Made by a program: the position numbers and the translations under genes
The notes under the pieces: model-generated
The model's input: only the letters and a program-made list of their open reading frames with translations
Database searches by the model: none
What the model was told of the DNA's origin: nothing
Part shown: positions 42,366-50,309 of the stretch, piece by piece
Layout of the letters: each line of letters begins with the position of its first letter
How positions within the stretch are numbered: position 1 is the first letter of the stretch
Assembly (NCBI GenBank): GCA_030752605.1
Contig: JASMDX010000008.1
Location: 1 to 64,000, forward strand
From: GCA-2731375 sp002731375
GTDB lineage: Bacteria > Pseudomonadota > Alphaproteobacteria > GCA-2731375
Reading direction: 5' to 3'
DNA: 64,000 bases

Positions 42366-42653
42366 CTAGCCAATGACGCCCATGATGTCGGACTCTTTCA
42401 TGATGATCAGTTCTTCACCATCAAGGGTCACTTCCGTGCCAGCCCATTTGCCGAATAGAACGCGGTCACCCGCCTTCACATCCAAAGCGTGGATTGCGCC
42501 GTTCTCGCCACGGGCACCGTCGCCTGCCGCCAGAACCTCTCCCTCCATGGGCTTTTCCTGCGCCGTATCGGGAATGATGATGCCGCCCGCGGTTTTTTCT
42601 TCACTGTCCACTCGGCGGATCAGTACGCGGTCATGCAATGGTCTGATTTGCAT
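42366..42653 (-). CDS. groS: Co-chaperonin GroES (10 kDa)
   Basis: The 95-residue protein has the standard GroES sequence: IRPLHDRVLIRRV at the N-terminus, the mobile loop EEKTAGGIIIPDTAQEKP, and VKAGDRVLFGKWAGTEV. It caps the GroEL ring. It is the first gene of the groESL operon, with AGGT about 7 bases before the ATG. Confidence 0.99.
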   Translation of the reverse strand: MQIRPLHDRVLIRRVDSEEKTAGGIIIPDTAQEKPMEGEVLAAGDGARGENGAIHALDVKAGDRVLFGKWAGTEVTLDGEELIIMKESDIMGVIG

Positions 42654-42711
42654 CAGATACCTCCAAATAATTTCTGTTAACCCTGAGATTTCTCAGGTTT
42701 CTCGAAACGTG

Positions 42712-42738
42712 TTAGCACTCTAACTAAGTGAGTGCCAG
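42712..42738. promoter_or_regulatory. CIRCE element (HrcA operator)
   Basis: TTAGCACTC and GAGTGCCAG arms are separated by 9 bases, matching the CIRCE consensus TTAGCACTC-N9-GAGTGCTAA with two changes in the right arm. It lies directly downstream of the -10 box, covering the transcription start, so HrcA binding would block groESL transcription until heat shock. Confidence 0.93.
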
Positions 42739-42739
42739 C

Positions 42740-42768
42740 TATATAGGGAGGCTGATTTGCCCTGTCAA
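42740..42768 (-). promoter_or_regulatory. Sigma70 promoter of groESL
   Basis: Read leftward, TTGACA (42763-42768) and TATATA (42740-42745) are separated by 17 bases, a near-ideal housekeeping promoter. The CIRCE operator begins 1 base downstream of the -10 box. This combination predicts strong transcription limited mainly by HrcA. Confidence 0.85.
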
Positions 42769-43070
42769 TACATGGACTCGCCGGGCATTGGTCGAAATCA
42801 TTGAAATAACCTTCTTCGGAGCCAGAATCATTGGGTTCCTGGCGCCGCTGGCTGGGGTGGCAAGAGCCGGCATCTTAGAGAGCAGATTGCCCGTTCTCTC
42901 ATTCCGCTATTCAATAATCGGCGATGAACTTGGCCAGATGAAAATTGTTATCGTCGAAAATTGGATGTGGCAAAGGTATCGCCTTATATTTTCACCCGAT
43001 CGACATTTTGCTCTATACTATTCATTGATTTGTTGGCGATTTAGCCAAGTTTGATGTCTAGGGGGCTGAT
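42769..43070. other. Intergenic region upstream of amtB
   Basis: About 300 bases with no supportable gene separate the groESL promoter from amtB. It must hold the amtB-glnK promoter. I searched by eye for a sigma54 GG-N10-GC element, expected for NtrC control, and found no convincing match. AGGGGG lies just before the amtB ATG. Confidence 0.5.
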
Positions 43071-44372
43071 ATGAACAAGAGGCTGTTGGGCTGCGTGACC
43101 GCGACCTTAATAATTGAACTGGTAAGTTTTCCCGCCATGGCAGCGGATGCGGCGCTGAGCGCCGCCGATACAGCCTGGATATTGACTTCCACCGCCCTGG
43201 TTTTATTCATGACGCTACCCGGTTTGGCGCTGTTTTATGGCGGCCTGGTGCGCGCCAACAATGTCCTTTCCGTGCTGATGCACTGTTTCGCCATCGCCTG
43301 CCTGGCTTCGGTATTGTGGCTGATTGGTGGTTATGCCCTGGCCTTTGGCGATGGCGGCGGGGCGCAGGCCTGGATTGGCGGAGCGGAAAAATGGTTCCTC
43401 CTCGGCATTGGTCCGGACACTTTGTCGGGCAGCATTCCGGAAGTCCTGTTCGCCATGTTCCAAATGACCTTCGCCATTATCACCCCGGCTTTGATCGTCG
43501 GGGCGTATGTGGAGCGGATAAAATTCTCCGCCGTAATGTTGTTCTCTGGCCTTTGGCTGATCCTGGTCTATGCCCCGGTCTGCCATTGGGTCTGGGGCGG
43601 CGGCTGGCTGGCGGATCTGGGCGTGATGGATTTTGCTGGCGGCATCGTGGTCCATGTCACGGCGGGCTCCTCGGCGCTGGTGTTGGCGAAAATACTTGGT
43701 AGCCGGCGCGGTTTTCCAAAGGAACTGCGCCCACCGCACAATCCGGGCATGACCATGATCGGTGCTTCGATGTTGTGGATCGGCTGGTTCGGCTTTAACG
43801 CCGGCAGCGCGCTCGCCGCCGACGGCAGTGCCTCTATGGCCATGCTGGTCACTCATATTTCGGCCGCCACGGCATCCTTGACCTGGGCTTTCCTGGAATG
43901 GCGGCGTTTCGGCAAGGCCTCTCTGGTCGGCATTGTGACAGGCATGGTGGCAGGGTTGGCGACGATCACGCCCGCATCCGGCTTCGTCGGACCCATCGGC
44001 GCCTTGTTTATTGGCCTTATGGCCGGCGTGCTCTGTCATTTCGGTGTCGAATGGGTGAAACAGAAAATCCAGATCGACGATTCCCTGGACGTCTTCGCTG
44101 TGCATGGTCTTGGCGGCGCCCTAGGCACCTTGCTGACGGCCTTTTTCGCAGCGACATCGCTAGGCGGCATGGGTTTGGCCGAGGGTGCCACCATGGGCTC
44201 GCAATTCGGCGTGCAGCTGCTTGGTATCCTCGCGGTGGTGGTCTGGTCGGTGCTGGTGAGCTACATCATCATCAAGGTGGTTGGTGCCATGGTCGGTCTG
44301 CGGGTCGATGAAGAGGATGAGGTCGAGGGCCTGGACCTGGTGGCCCATGGCGAGCGCGGCTACGACCTGTAA
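43071..44372 (+). CDS. amtB: Ammonium transporter AmtB
   Basis: The 433-residue protein begins with a signal peptide (cleavage likely after FPAMA, residues 20-24) and has 11 membrane segments. Ammonium channel features are present: ADTAWILTSTALVLFMTLPG, the pore-His regions VVHVTAGSSALVL and FAVHGLGGALGTLLTAFF, and the C-terminal DEEDEVEGLDLVAHGERGY tail that receives the PII protein. It forms inner-membrane trimers for ammonium uptake. glnK follows after 21 bases, so channel and regulator are made together. Confidence 0.97.
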   Translation: MNKRLLGCVTATLIIELVSFPAMAADAALSAADTAWILTSTALVLFMTLPGLALFYGGLVRANNVLSVLMHCFAIACLASVLWLIGGYALAFGDGGGAQAWIGGAEKWFLLGIGPDTLSGSIPEVLFAMFQMTFAIITPALIVGAYVERIKFSAVMLFSGLWLILVYAPVCHWVWGGGWLADLGVMDFAGGIVVHVTAGSSALVLAKILGSRRGFPKELRPPHNPGMTMIGASMLWIGWFGFNAGSALAADGSASMAMLVTHISAATASLTWAFLEWRRFGKASLVGIVTGMVAGLATITPASGFVGPIGALFIGLMAGVLCHFGVEWVKQKIQIDDSLDVFAVHGLGGALGTLLTAFFAATSLGGMGLAEGATMGSQFGVQLLGILAVVVWSVLVSYIIIKVVGAMVGLRVDEEDEVEGLDLVAHGERGYDL

Positions 44373-44393
44373 CCGAATTGAGGAGACGAAGAG

Positions 44394-44732
44394 ATGAAAT
44401 TTATTGTAGCCGTGATCAAGCCACACCGTCTGGATTCGGTGCGTGATGCCCTGACGGCCATTGGCGTGCATGGCCTGACCGTTTCCGAAGTGCGCGGTTA
44501 CGGCCGCCAGGGAGGACATACGGAGATTTACAGAGGGGCCGAATACCAAGTCAATTTCGTGCCCAAGTTAAAGATGGAAATCGCTGTATCAGACGATCTG
44601 GCGGAGCGGGTGGTAGAGGCCGTCCGCGAAGCGGCCAACAACGACCAGATCGGCGACGGCAAGATCTTTGTTTTCGATCTGGAACAGGTCATGCGGATCA
44701 GGACCGGCGAAACCGACAATGAGGCCCTTTAG
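44394..44732 (+). CDS. glnK: Nitrogen regulatory PII protein
   Basis: The 112-residue PII protein has MKFIVAVIKPHRLDSVRDAL at the N-terminus, the T-loop with Tyr51 (RGAEYQVNF) that GlnD uridylylates, and the B-loop/C-terminal IGDGKIFVFDLEQVMRIRTGE. It senses 2-oxoglutarate and ATP/ADP and blocks AmtB when nitrogen is plentiful. The order amtB-glnK is the reverse of the common glnK-amtB, with 21 bases between. The stop lies inside a 14-base palindrome shared with the convergent fumarase gene. Confidence 0.96.
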   Translation: MKFIVAVIKPHRLDSVRDALTAIGVHGLTVSEVRGYGRQGGHTEIYRGAEYQVNFVPKLKMEIAVSDDLAERVVEAVREAANNDQIGDGKIFVFDLEQVMRIRTGETDNEAL

Positions 44733-44736
44733 AGCT

Positions 44737-45405
44737 CTAAATAACTTCGTCCTCGCGCGAGGTGGTTTCGCCATAGCGGCTTAAGGCAGGCGCCTTCAGG
44801 CCATCGTACAGGCGTTCAATCCCGGCGTTAATGCGTTCGGCGTCGCGATCGAACAGCCCGTTGCCCCGCAGATCGCTTTCGACCAGGAAAGGCCCCATGT
44901 TCTCCACCTCGAACACCCACAAGGCCTGGGCGATGCCCAGTTCGTCCAGCCAATGGGCATCCCGAACATGCTTTATCCCGCGCCCGAGCAAGGCGCCGGT
45001 ACCATAGCCGACGGTTGTCAGATAGACCGCGCCATTGGGCACGAAATGGTAGCGGTAGTCCTCTTTCGACATGCCCCCCTTGCCGATAATCACCTTGCAG
45101 CCCGAGGCCGGGAACCAATCCGCCAGCCAGTGCGAGAAACGGAAACTGGCGGTCGCGGTCACGGCACCTACCGTAAAGCTGCCGTCCTCGTTTTGCGCCG
45201 CGGCGGGCGAGCAGTGGAAGCTGACATTGGAAAGCCGGGCCAGATCCACCGGCGGGGCCATGCCCTGTTCCAGAATGCGTTTGTAGGCCCCTTCCCGCGC
45301 AGTGTAGATCACGCCGTCCAGATAAACGACGGTGCCGATTTTAAGGTTGGCTATATCCTCCGGCGAGACCGGAATGGACAGACGTATTTCCTTTAGGGTA
45401 GCCAC
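44737..45405 (-). CDS. Class I fumarase, beta subunit
   Basis: The 222-residue protein matches the C-terminal (beta) half of Fe-S fumarase: LRLSIPVSPEDIANLKIGTVVYLDGVIYTARE-like opening (here IRLSIPVSPEDI), HCSPAA, then VIIGKGGM and the YLTTVGYGTGALL region. It pairs with the alpha subunit next to it, overlapping by one base. Together they hydrate fumarate to malate. TtdB, the beta subunit of L-tartrate dehydratase, is closely related and cannot be excluded, but adjacency to succinate dehydrogenase genes favours fumarase. Confidence 0.85.
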   Translation of the reverse strand: MATLKEIRLSIPVSPEDIANLKIGTVVYLDGVIYTAREGAYKRILEQGMAPPVDLARLSNVSFHCSPAAAQNEDGSFTVGAVTATASFRFSHWLADWFPASGCKVIIGKGGMSKEDYRYHFVPNGAVYLTTVGYGTGALLGRGIKHVRDAHWLDELGIAQALWVFEVENMGPFLVESDLRGNGLFDRDAERINAGIERLYDGLKAPALSRYGETTSREDEVI

Positions 45406-46355
45406 TATTCAATCCCCTCTCTGCGATGATAGGGCGTGAACCAATTCGGGTCGGTGCGGTATTCGACCTCGCCGCCGGGATGAATGCGCGCCACGGCCCG
45501 GCGCGAGGAGAGACAGAAAGAATGCACACTCATGGGCATGCCGCCCGTATGAGTATAGCCCACGTCAATATGGCAATCGACAACCATGGACGAGCCGATG
45601 AAGCCCATGGGCCCCATGCCGATGTTGTTGCCCAGCTCGGTCAACTCTACCTCCAACGCGGCGATCTCTGGATCGGGATGACGGTCGCCTACGGTGCGCA
45701 GACAGGCCGCCTGTTTTCCCAAGAGCATCGAAGTATCCTTGCTGCCGCCCAGTCCAATGCCGACGATAGCCGGCTGGCAGGCCAAGCCACGGCGGCCGAA
45801 CTGCATCATGGTGTCGAGGAAAAAACGCTTGATCCCGTCCTTACCGTCGCCCGGGAACAGCATCCGGTAATCGGTGCCGAACAGACCGCCCTTGTGTACG
45901 GTCACGATATCGAGCCAATCGGCATCCGGCTCGAAGCTGTATTCAATCTCGGGCGCGTTGATGCCCACGTTGTTGTTGTAATCGGCACGACTTAGAGGAT
46001 GCACACGGTTGGGGCGCAGGGGAATATCATGGGTGGCCCGTGCCGTGGCCCGGCGCAAGGCGCGCTCCAGCGCCACGAAACCTCCCTCCAGGATAGCCTC
46101 GTTGCCAGCCTTTACGTAATAGCGCGGCAGCCCGGTATCAGCGCACATGGCGCGGCGATCTTCCTCAGCCGCGTGCCAGTTCTCCACCATGGACTCGAGC
46201 ACGAAACGGCTCAAATCCTCTGCCTCGGTATCGACCATGGACTCTATACCAAGGCGGAAATCCTCGGGAATTTCGATCGCCGCCCGGCGCATCAGCTCGA
46301 GCGCGGTAGCCTCGATCAGGTCGTTGGGTATCGCGCGGTTTATCTCTTGTGGCAT
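45405..46355 (-). CDS. Class I fumarase, alpha subunit
   Basis: The 316-residue protein has the Fe-S-binding cysteines of the two-subunit fumarase: CADTGLPRYYV near 71, CQPAIVGIGLGGSKDTSMLL near 198 and the GPMGFIGSSMVVDCHIDVG region near 256. It holds the oxygen-sensitive [4Fe-4S] cluster that binds fumarate. It lies 13 bases after the sdhA-like stop, so complex and fumarase form one leftward operon that would run succinate-fumarate-malate. TtdA (L-tartrate dehydratase) is an alternative. Confidence 0.86.
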   Translation of the reverse strand: MPQEINRAIPNDLIEATALELMRRAAIEIPEDFRLGIESMVDTEAEDLSRFVLESMVENWHAAEEDRRAMCADTGLPRYYVKAGNEAILEGGFVALERALRRATARATHDIPLRPNRVHPLSRADYNNNVGINAPEIEYSFEPDADWLDIVTVHKGGLFGTDYRMLFPGDGKDGIKRFFLDTMMQFGRRGLACQPAIVGIGLGGSKDTSMLLGKQAACLRTVGDRHPDPEIAALEVELTELGNNIGMGPMGFIGSSMVVDCHIDVGYTHTGGMPMSVHSFCLSSRRAVARIHPGGEVEYRTDPNWFTPYHRREGIE

Positions 46356-46368
46356 CAGGTTAATCCAT

Positions 46369-48084
46369 CTAGATCAGGCTTTCGCCCGGTTTGACCCGTG
46401 TAAAGGCAACGGCCTGAGTATCCACCGCCAGTTCCCCATCACGCAAACTGACCAGAGTATTGCGCGAGCTTTCCAGACTATCCGTTTCTGGGTGATCGGC
46501 GCGAAAGTGGGCGCCGCACGAATCCTCCCGCAACAAAGCCGCGACCGCTATGGTGCGCCCGATCAATATTTGACTGCGCAGGTTAAGCCAGTCGTGCCAG
46601 GTCATGTTTGATAGACGCGGGCCATCGGGGACGCCTGCGGCCTCTAACTCGTCCTCCAGCGCCTCCAGCGCGGCCAGGGCACGCCGTAAGCCAGCCGCGT
46701 CACGGATAATACCGATATCGTCCCAGGTAATGCGCTGCATGCGTTCACGGATCAACAATAGATCGCCTACCGGTTGATCGAAGGGCTGCAACGCGGCCGC
46801 AACCGCATCCTGGATCACGCTTTCATCGCCATCGACGAGAATGCCTTCGCCTGGCACCCACTGCGCCATGACATCGCCGGCGATGCCGCCAAATACAGTG
46901 GAATTGGCGACGCCGTTGCCGCCCAGCCGGTTGGCGCCGTGGATGCCGCCGGTATCCTCACCAGCGGCGAATAGGCCGGGCATGGCGGTTGATGTATCCG
47001 TATTGAAGACCACCCCGCCCATCATGTAATGGGCGGTCGGCGTCACCTCGACCAAGCCGCCGACCAGATCGAAACCGACATCGCGGCAGCGGTCGACCAT
47101 GCCCTTGAATTCCCGGTGCACCATGGCGCCATCAAGATGACGCATGGTAATATAGAGGCCGCCATTGGGTCCGGTGCGTCCGGCCTGCATTTCCTCGAAC
47201 ATGCCGCGGCTGACAATATCGCGGGTAGCCCGTTCGCCTGCTGGATCGTAGCTATCGAGGAAGCGCTCGCTATTCGCATTTAGCAGATGCCCGCCGGCAC
47301 CGCGCAGGCCCTCCTCGATAATGGTGCCGGTGATCCGTGTATGGGCGCCCGCAACCAGGCCTGTGGGGTGAAATTGCACCATCTCCATATCGCGCAGGCT
47401 TAACCCCGCCGCCAATGCCATAGCCATGCCGTCACAGCTCTTATCCCCCGAAGGGGTGTGATAGAGATACATTGATGGCCCGCCACCTGTGGCCAATAGG
47501 ACTGCCTTCGCGCGCACGAAAATAAAGCTGCCCCGGCGCATATTGATCATCAAAACGCCGGCGATGCGGCTGCCATCGATGCTGGGCACTAGGGCGATGG
47601 CGCGGTGTTCCTCCAGGCGATCGATGCCCCGGGCCCAAACTTGTTCGGCCAGGCGTGAGATGATCTCGATGCCGGTCAGGCTGCCCTTGTGTACGGTGCG
47701 GTCAAAAGATTGCCCGGCGAAGGCTTTCTGATGCAGGGAGCCGTCCGGGTTACGGTCAAAGAAACAGCCAAGATCGTTTTCCAGCTCCAGCACCCGCTCG
47801 ACTGCCTTATTGACAAGCAGCCAGGAAAGTTCCTGATGGTTTAGCCATTTACCACCCTCGATCGTGTCCATGAAATGGCGGGCGATGGAATCTTTCGGAT
47901 TCAGCGCCACGTTGTAGCCGCCCTGGACCATGCGGGTACAGCCGCTCTTGCCTAGCAGGCCTTTCACGGCAATGGTGATCTTTAGATCTGGCGCACCCTT
48001 GTGTGCATGCAGCGCCGCGAACAGCCCTGCCCCGCCAGAGCCTAAAATAAGGATATCCGTATCAATCCGAGCTATGTCTTCCAT
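46369..48084 (-). CDS. sdhA: Succinate dehydrogenase/fumarate reductase flavoprotein subunit
   Basis: The start at 48084 gives MEDIARIDTDILILGSGGAGL; the protein is 571 residues. Substrate residues of the family are present: HPTGL, EEGLRGAGG (Arg), ATRDIVSR (Arg), PTAHYMMGG (His) and HGANRLGGNG (Arg). The segment that should be S-H-T-V-A-A-x-G-G reads SGCTRMVQGG (47-56), so the His that binds FAD covalently is absent. In E. coli FrdA loss of that His abolishes succinate oxidation while sparing some fumarate reduction, so a fumarate reductase role is possible. It follows sdhC by 7 bases. Confidence 0.9.
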   Translation of the reverse strand: MEDIARIDTDILILGSGGAGLFAALHAHKGAPDLKITIAVKGLLGKSGCTRMVQGGYNVALNPKDSIARHFMDTIEGGKWLNHQELSWLLVNKAVERVLELENDLGCFFDRNPDGSLHQKAFAGQSFDRTVHKGSLTGIEIISRLAEQVWARGIDRLEEHRAIALVPSIDGSRIAGVLMINMRRGSFIFVRAKAVLLATGGGPSMYLYHTPSGDKSCDGMAMALAAGLSLRDMEMVQFHPTGLVAGAHTRITGTIIEEGLRGAGGHLLNANSERFLDSYDPAGERATRDIVSRGMFEEMQAGRTGPNGGLYITMRHLDGAMVHREFKGMVDRCRDVGFDLVGGLVEVTPTAHYMMGGVVFNTDTSTAMPGLFAAGEDTGGIHGANRLGGNGVANSTVFGGIAGDVMAQWVPGEGILVDGDESVIQDAVAAALQPFDQPVGDLLLIRERMQRITWDDIGIIRDAAGLRRALAALEALEDELEAAGVPDGPRLSNMTWHDWLNLRSQILIGRTIAVAALLREDSCGAHFRADHPETDSLESSRNTLVSLRDGELAVDTQAVAFTRVKPGESLI

Positions 48085-48091
48085 GATGCGT

Positions 48092-48433
48092 TTACCAGGC
48101 CAATACGAAAAACAGGAGCCCGGCGGCCAGGGCCAAACCGAACGACAGCGCAATACGCGTTTTTTGCGCCTCGCTCCAAGGCAGGAATTCCAGCGCCAAC
48201 AGACGCAGGCCACCCATAAGATGCGCCGCCAGCAGAATGATCAGGCCGGTTTCAGCTAGTTTGACCAACGGGTTTTGGGACCAGTCGAGAAAGCCGTCCA
48301 AAGCGGCTTGATCGACCGCCGTGGATAGTACGTAAAGATGCAACGGCAGGAACAGCGCCAGGCCCAGGCCGGACAGGCGGTGCACCGCGAAGGCCCAATA
48401 GGCGGCATGATTGCGGGCCGGCATGTAGCTCAT
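48092..48433 (-). CDS. sdhC: SdhC-like cytochrome b membrane anchor
   Basis: The 113-residue protein has three hydrophobic segments and the SdhC-like signature AVHRLSGLGLALFLPLHLY near 19-37, whose His residues are candidates for haem and quinone-site roles. It anchors the SdhA/SdhB-like pair in the inner membrane and passes electrons to or from quinone. ATG 48433 with GAGGTGG upstream is chosen; it starts 10 bases after the sdhD stop. Confidence 0.85.
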   Translation of the reverse strand: MSYMPARNHAAYWAFAVHRLSGLGLALFLPLHLYVLSTAVDQAALDGFLDWSQNPLVKLAETGLIILLAAHLMGGLRLLALEFLPWSEAQKTRIALSFGLALAAGLLFFVLAW

Positions 48434-48443
48434 AGCAGCCACC

Positions 48444-48803
48444 TCATGCAATTGCCGCGACGGCGCGGAAACCCAGCAACAGAACAACCGCTACGAAGAT
48501 CAGGGCCGCGATGTCGGACAAGGCCCGGTGCCGGGGCAAGCTCTCCCGCGCCACGGCGCGCAATCCAATCGCGCCGTGCAGCGCGGCGGCTGCCATGAAC
48601 AGGCCATACAGCAGCGGCCAGGCGCTGCTTGCCTGGGTGCGGGCGAGAATTTCCTGGGCCGAGAGGCCATTCTGCACGGCAATTATGATGACCACCAGAT
48701 GCACCACCACTAGCGGCACCATGACCAGGGCGCTCAAACGCTGCAGAATATAGAGCCAAGCTTCAAGGCGCCCTCGGCGCGGTGTTGCCGTTGCGGTGCT
48801 CAT
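48444..48803 (-). CDS. sdhD: SdhD-like membrane anchor
   Basis: The 119-residue protein has three membrane segments. It opens with LYILQRLSALVMVPLVVVHLVVIII, the 'QRxSAxxLxPL' pattern of the second anchor of succinate dehydrogenase, with His35 as a candidate haem ligand. Its ATG overlaps the sdhB stop by 4 bases (ATGA), and sdhC follows. It is more divergent than usual alphaproteobacterial SdhD. Confidence 0.83.
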   Translation of the reverse strand: MSTATATPRRGRLEAWLYILQRLSALVMVPLVVVHLVVIIIAVQNGLSAQEILARTQASSAWPLLYGLFMAAAALHGAIGLRAVARESLPRHRALSDIAALIFVAVVLLLGFRAVAAIA

Positions 48804-49567
48804 AGCTCACCCTTCAATATCGCCTTGGTTACTTCACGTTTTAGACCGGCGATCGAGGCGGTCGGATTGAGTGAATTGGGGCAATGGCTGGCGCAACTAC
48901 CCATGCTGTGGCAGCCGTGACAGCCCCCCGCGACGGCGACGGCGGCCAGATGGCCCATCCGGTCGTTGTCACGCTCGTCGTTGACCAGGGTCCAGGCGCG
49001 GTTCAGGGCGGCGGGGCCTAGATATTCCGATTGCCAGGCGACCACGTCGCAAGCAGCATAGCAGACGGCGCAACCAATACATTCTATAGCGGCGGAAGCA
49101 TGTTTACGGGCGGGACTGCCGCCATCGACGCGCGCCACTGTTTGCGCCCCTGGTTGCGACGGTTCGAAATAACCATGGCCATCATGCCATTTGTCAAAGA
49201 ACGGCGCCATATCGACGACTAGGTCCTTGATGACGGGCAGATTGCGTAGCGGCCTGATTTCGAGCTCTCCATTGGAAACAACACGCGAGACATGGGTGCG
49301 GCAGGTCCAGCGTGGCTGCCCGTTCACGGTCATCGCACAGGTGCCACACATGCCAACCCGGCAGGAAAAGCGGTATGACAAACCTGGGTCGAGCTTGTGC
49401 TGAACCCAGGTCACAACATCCAGAACCGTCTGGCTTTCATAGTGTGGAACCGCGAAGGTTTGCAGTGTGCCATGATCACCACCACGCCAAATCGACACCT
49501 TGATCTCGCCAATCGGCTTGGCATCCCCATCGTCATCCTTGCTTTCCACGAAGTTTCTTATCGTCAT
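48800..49567 (-). CDS. sdhB: Succinate dehydrogenase/fumarate reductase iron-sulfur subunit
   Basis: The 255-residue protein has the three expected clusters: [2Fe-2S] ligands in CRVGMCGTCAMTV with a later WTC, [4Fe-4S] ligands in CIGCAVCYAACDV, and the third-cluster motif CHGCHSMGSCASHCPNSLNP with an extra leading Cys. It links the flavoprotein to the membrane anchors. ATG 49567 is preferred, though 49591 is in frame. B-D-C-A order differs from the standard sdhCDAB of alphaproteobacteria, so this is probably a second, specialised complex. Confidence 0.9.
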   Translation of the reverse strand: MTIRNFVESKDDDGDAKPIGEIKVSIWRGGDHGTLQTFAVPHYESQTVLDVVTWVQHKLDPGLSYRFSCRVGMCGTCAMTVNGQPRWTCRTHVSRVVSNGELEIRPLRNLPVIKDLVVDMAPFFDKWHDGHGYFEPSQPGAQTVARVDGGSPARKHASAAIECIGCAVCYAACDVVAWQSEYLGPAALNRAWTLVNDERDNDRMGHLAAVAVAGGCHGCHSMGSCASHCPNSLNPTASIAGLKREVTKAILKGEL

Positions 49568-49624
49568 GGCCCAATCCAGTTTAATCAACATACGGATGAC
49601 AGTCAGGGCGCGGACGAAAAACCT

Positions 49625-50297
49625 CTATTCCAGGGCCCGTGAAATCGCGGCCACCAGTATAGCCTTAGTATATGTTTTGTGCAGCACGATGGCATCCGGA
49701 TCCAATGGCCCGGCATCCGAGAGGGTTTCGTCGCTGTCGCTGGTCATAAAAACGATCTTGACCGTCGTGTGACGCAGCGCAATCTGACGGGCCAGTTCCA
49801 ATCCACTTAAACTTCCGGGCATCCACATCATCCCCCATCAAAAATATGCCGCCATCCTTGGTCGAAATATCCCCCGACAACACACCCGCGGCGGCCTGTG
49901 CGGCCAAATCATCAACGGCATGGCTACTCGACAGATGTGGCAGGTACAGACGCTTGCTCGTACCAAGCTCCAAGGTGCCGTCAATTTAGAAAAAGCCGCC
50001 TGCCTGCTGCGCGAAGCCATATACCATGGAGAGGCCTAAACCGGTGCCCTTGCCAACAGCCGTGGTCGTGACGAACGGCTCGCAAGCGCGGTCGGCTTCT
50101 TCTTCCGTCATGCCAATGCCGTTATCCGCCATGCTCAACATCACGTAGTCACCAAGAAAAACGTCCTCGAAACGATCCGCTGTCTGCCCATCAACTTCAA
50201 TATTGCTGACGGAGTTCGTGATGATGCCGCCGTCCGGCATGGTATCGCGGGCGACATAGTCGCCGATAACTTGCGCGAAATTATTGTATCCCTGTGA
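49625..50297 (-). pseudogene. Decayed hybrid sensor kinase gene
   Basis: Pieces of an ATPase domain (ARDTMPDGGIITNSVSN, MADNGIGMTEEE, GKGTGLGLSMVYGFA) end in a stop at 49986. A following frame carries ELGTSKRLYLPHL, typical of the link to a receiver domain, and another the receiver end (GLELARQIALRHTTVKIVFMTSD and the ILVAAISRALE helix). The N-box Asn is lost and frames shift at least twice. The sensor and dimerisation domains are absent. It lies between the sdh operon and hflX. Confidence 0.75.
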
Positions 50298-50309
50298 AGC
50301 AGGTTATTT

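Noticed and set aside
42769..43070. Possible sigma54 promoter for amtB-glnK
   Set aside because: Several TGGC-type starts exist but none has GC at the required GG-N10-GC spacing.
44728..44741. TTTAGAGCTCTAAA palindrome between glnK and the fumarase beta gene
   Set aside because: It spans both stop codons and is A+T-rich with no T-tract; too weak to call a terminator.
44737..46355. Naming the two subunits L-tartrate dehydratase (TtdAB)
   Set aside because: The families are close, but coupling to the sdh/frd-like operon fits fumarase better; kept only as an alternative.
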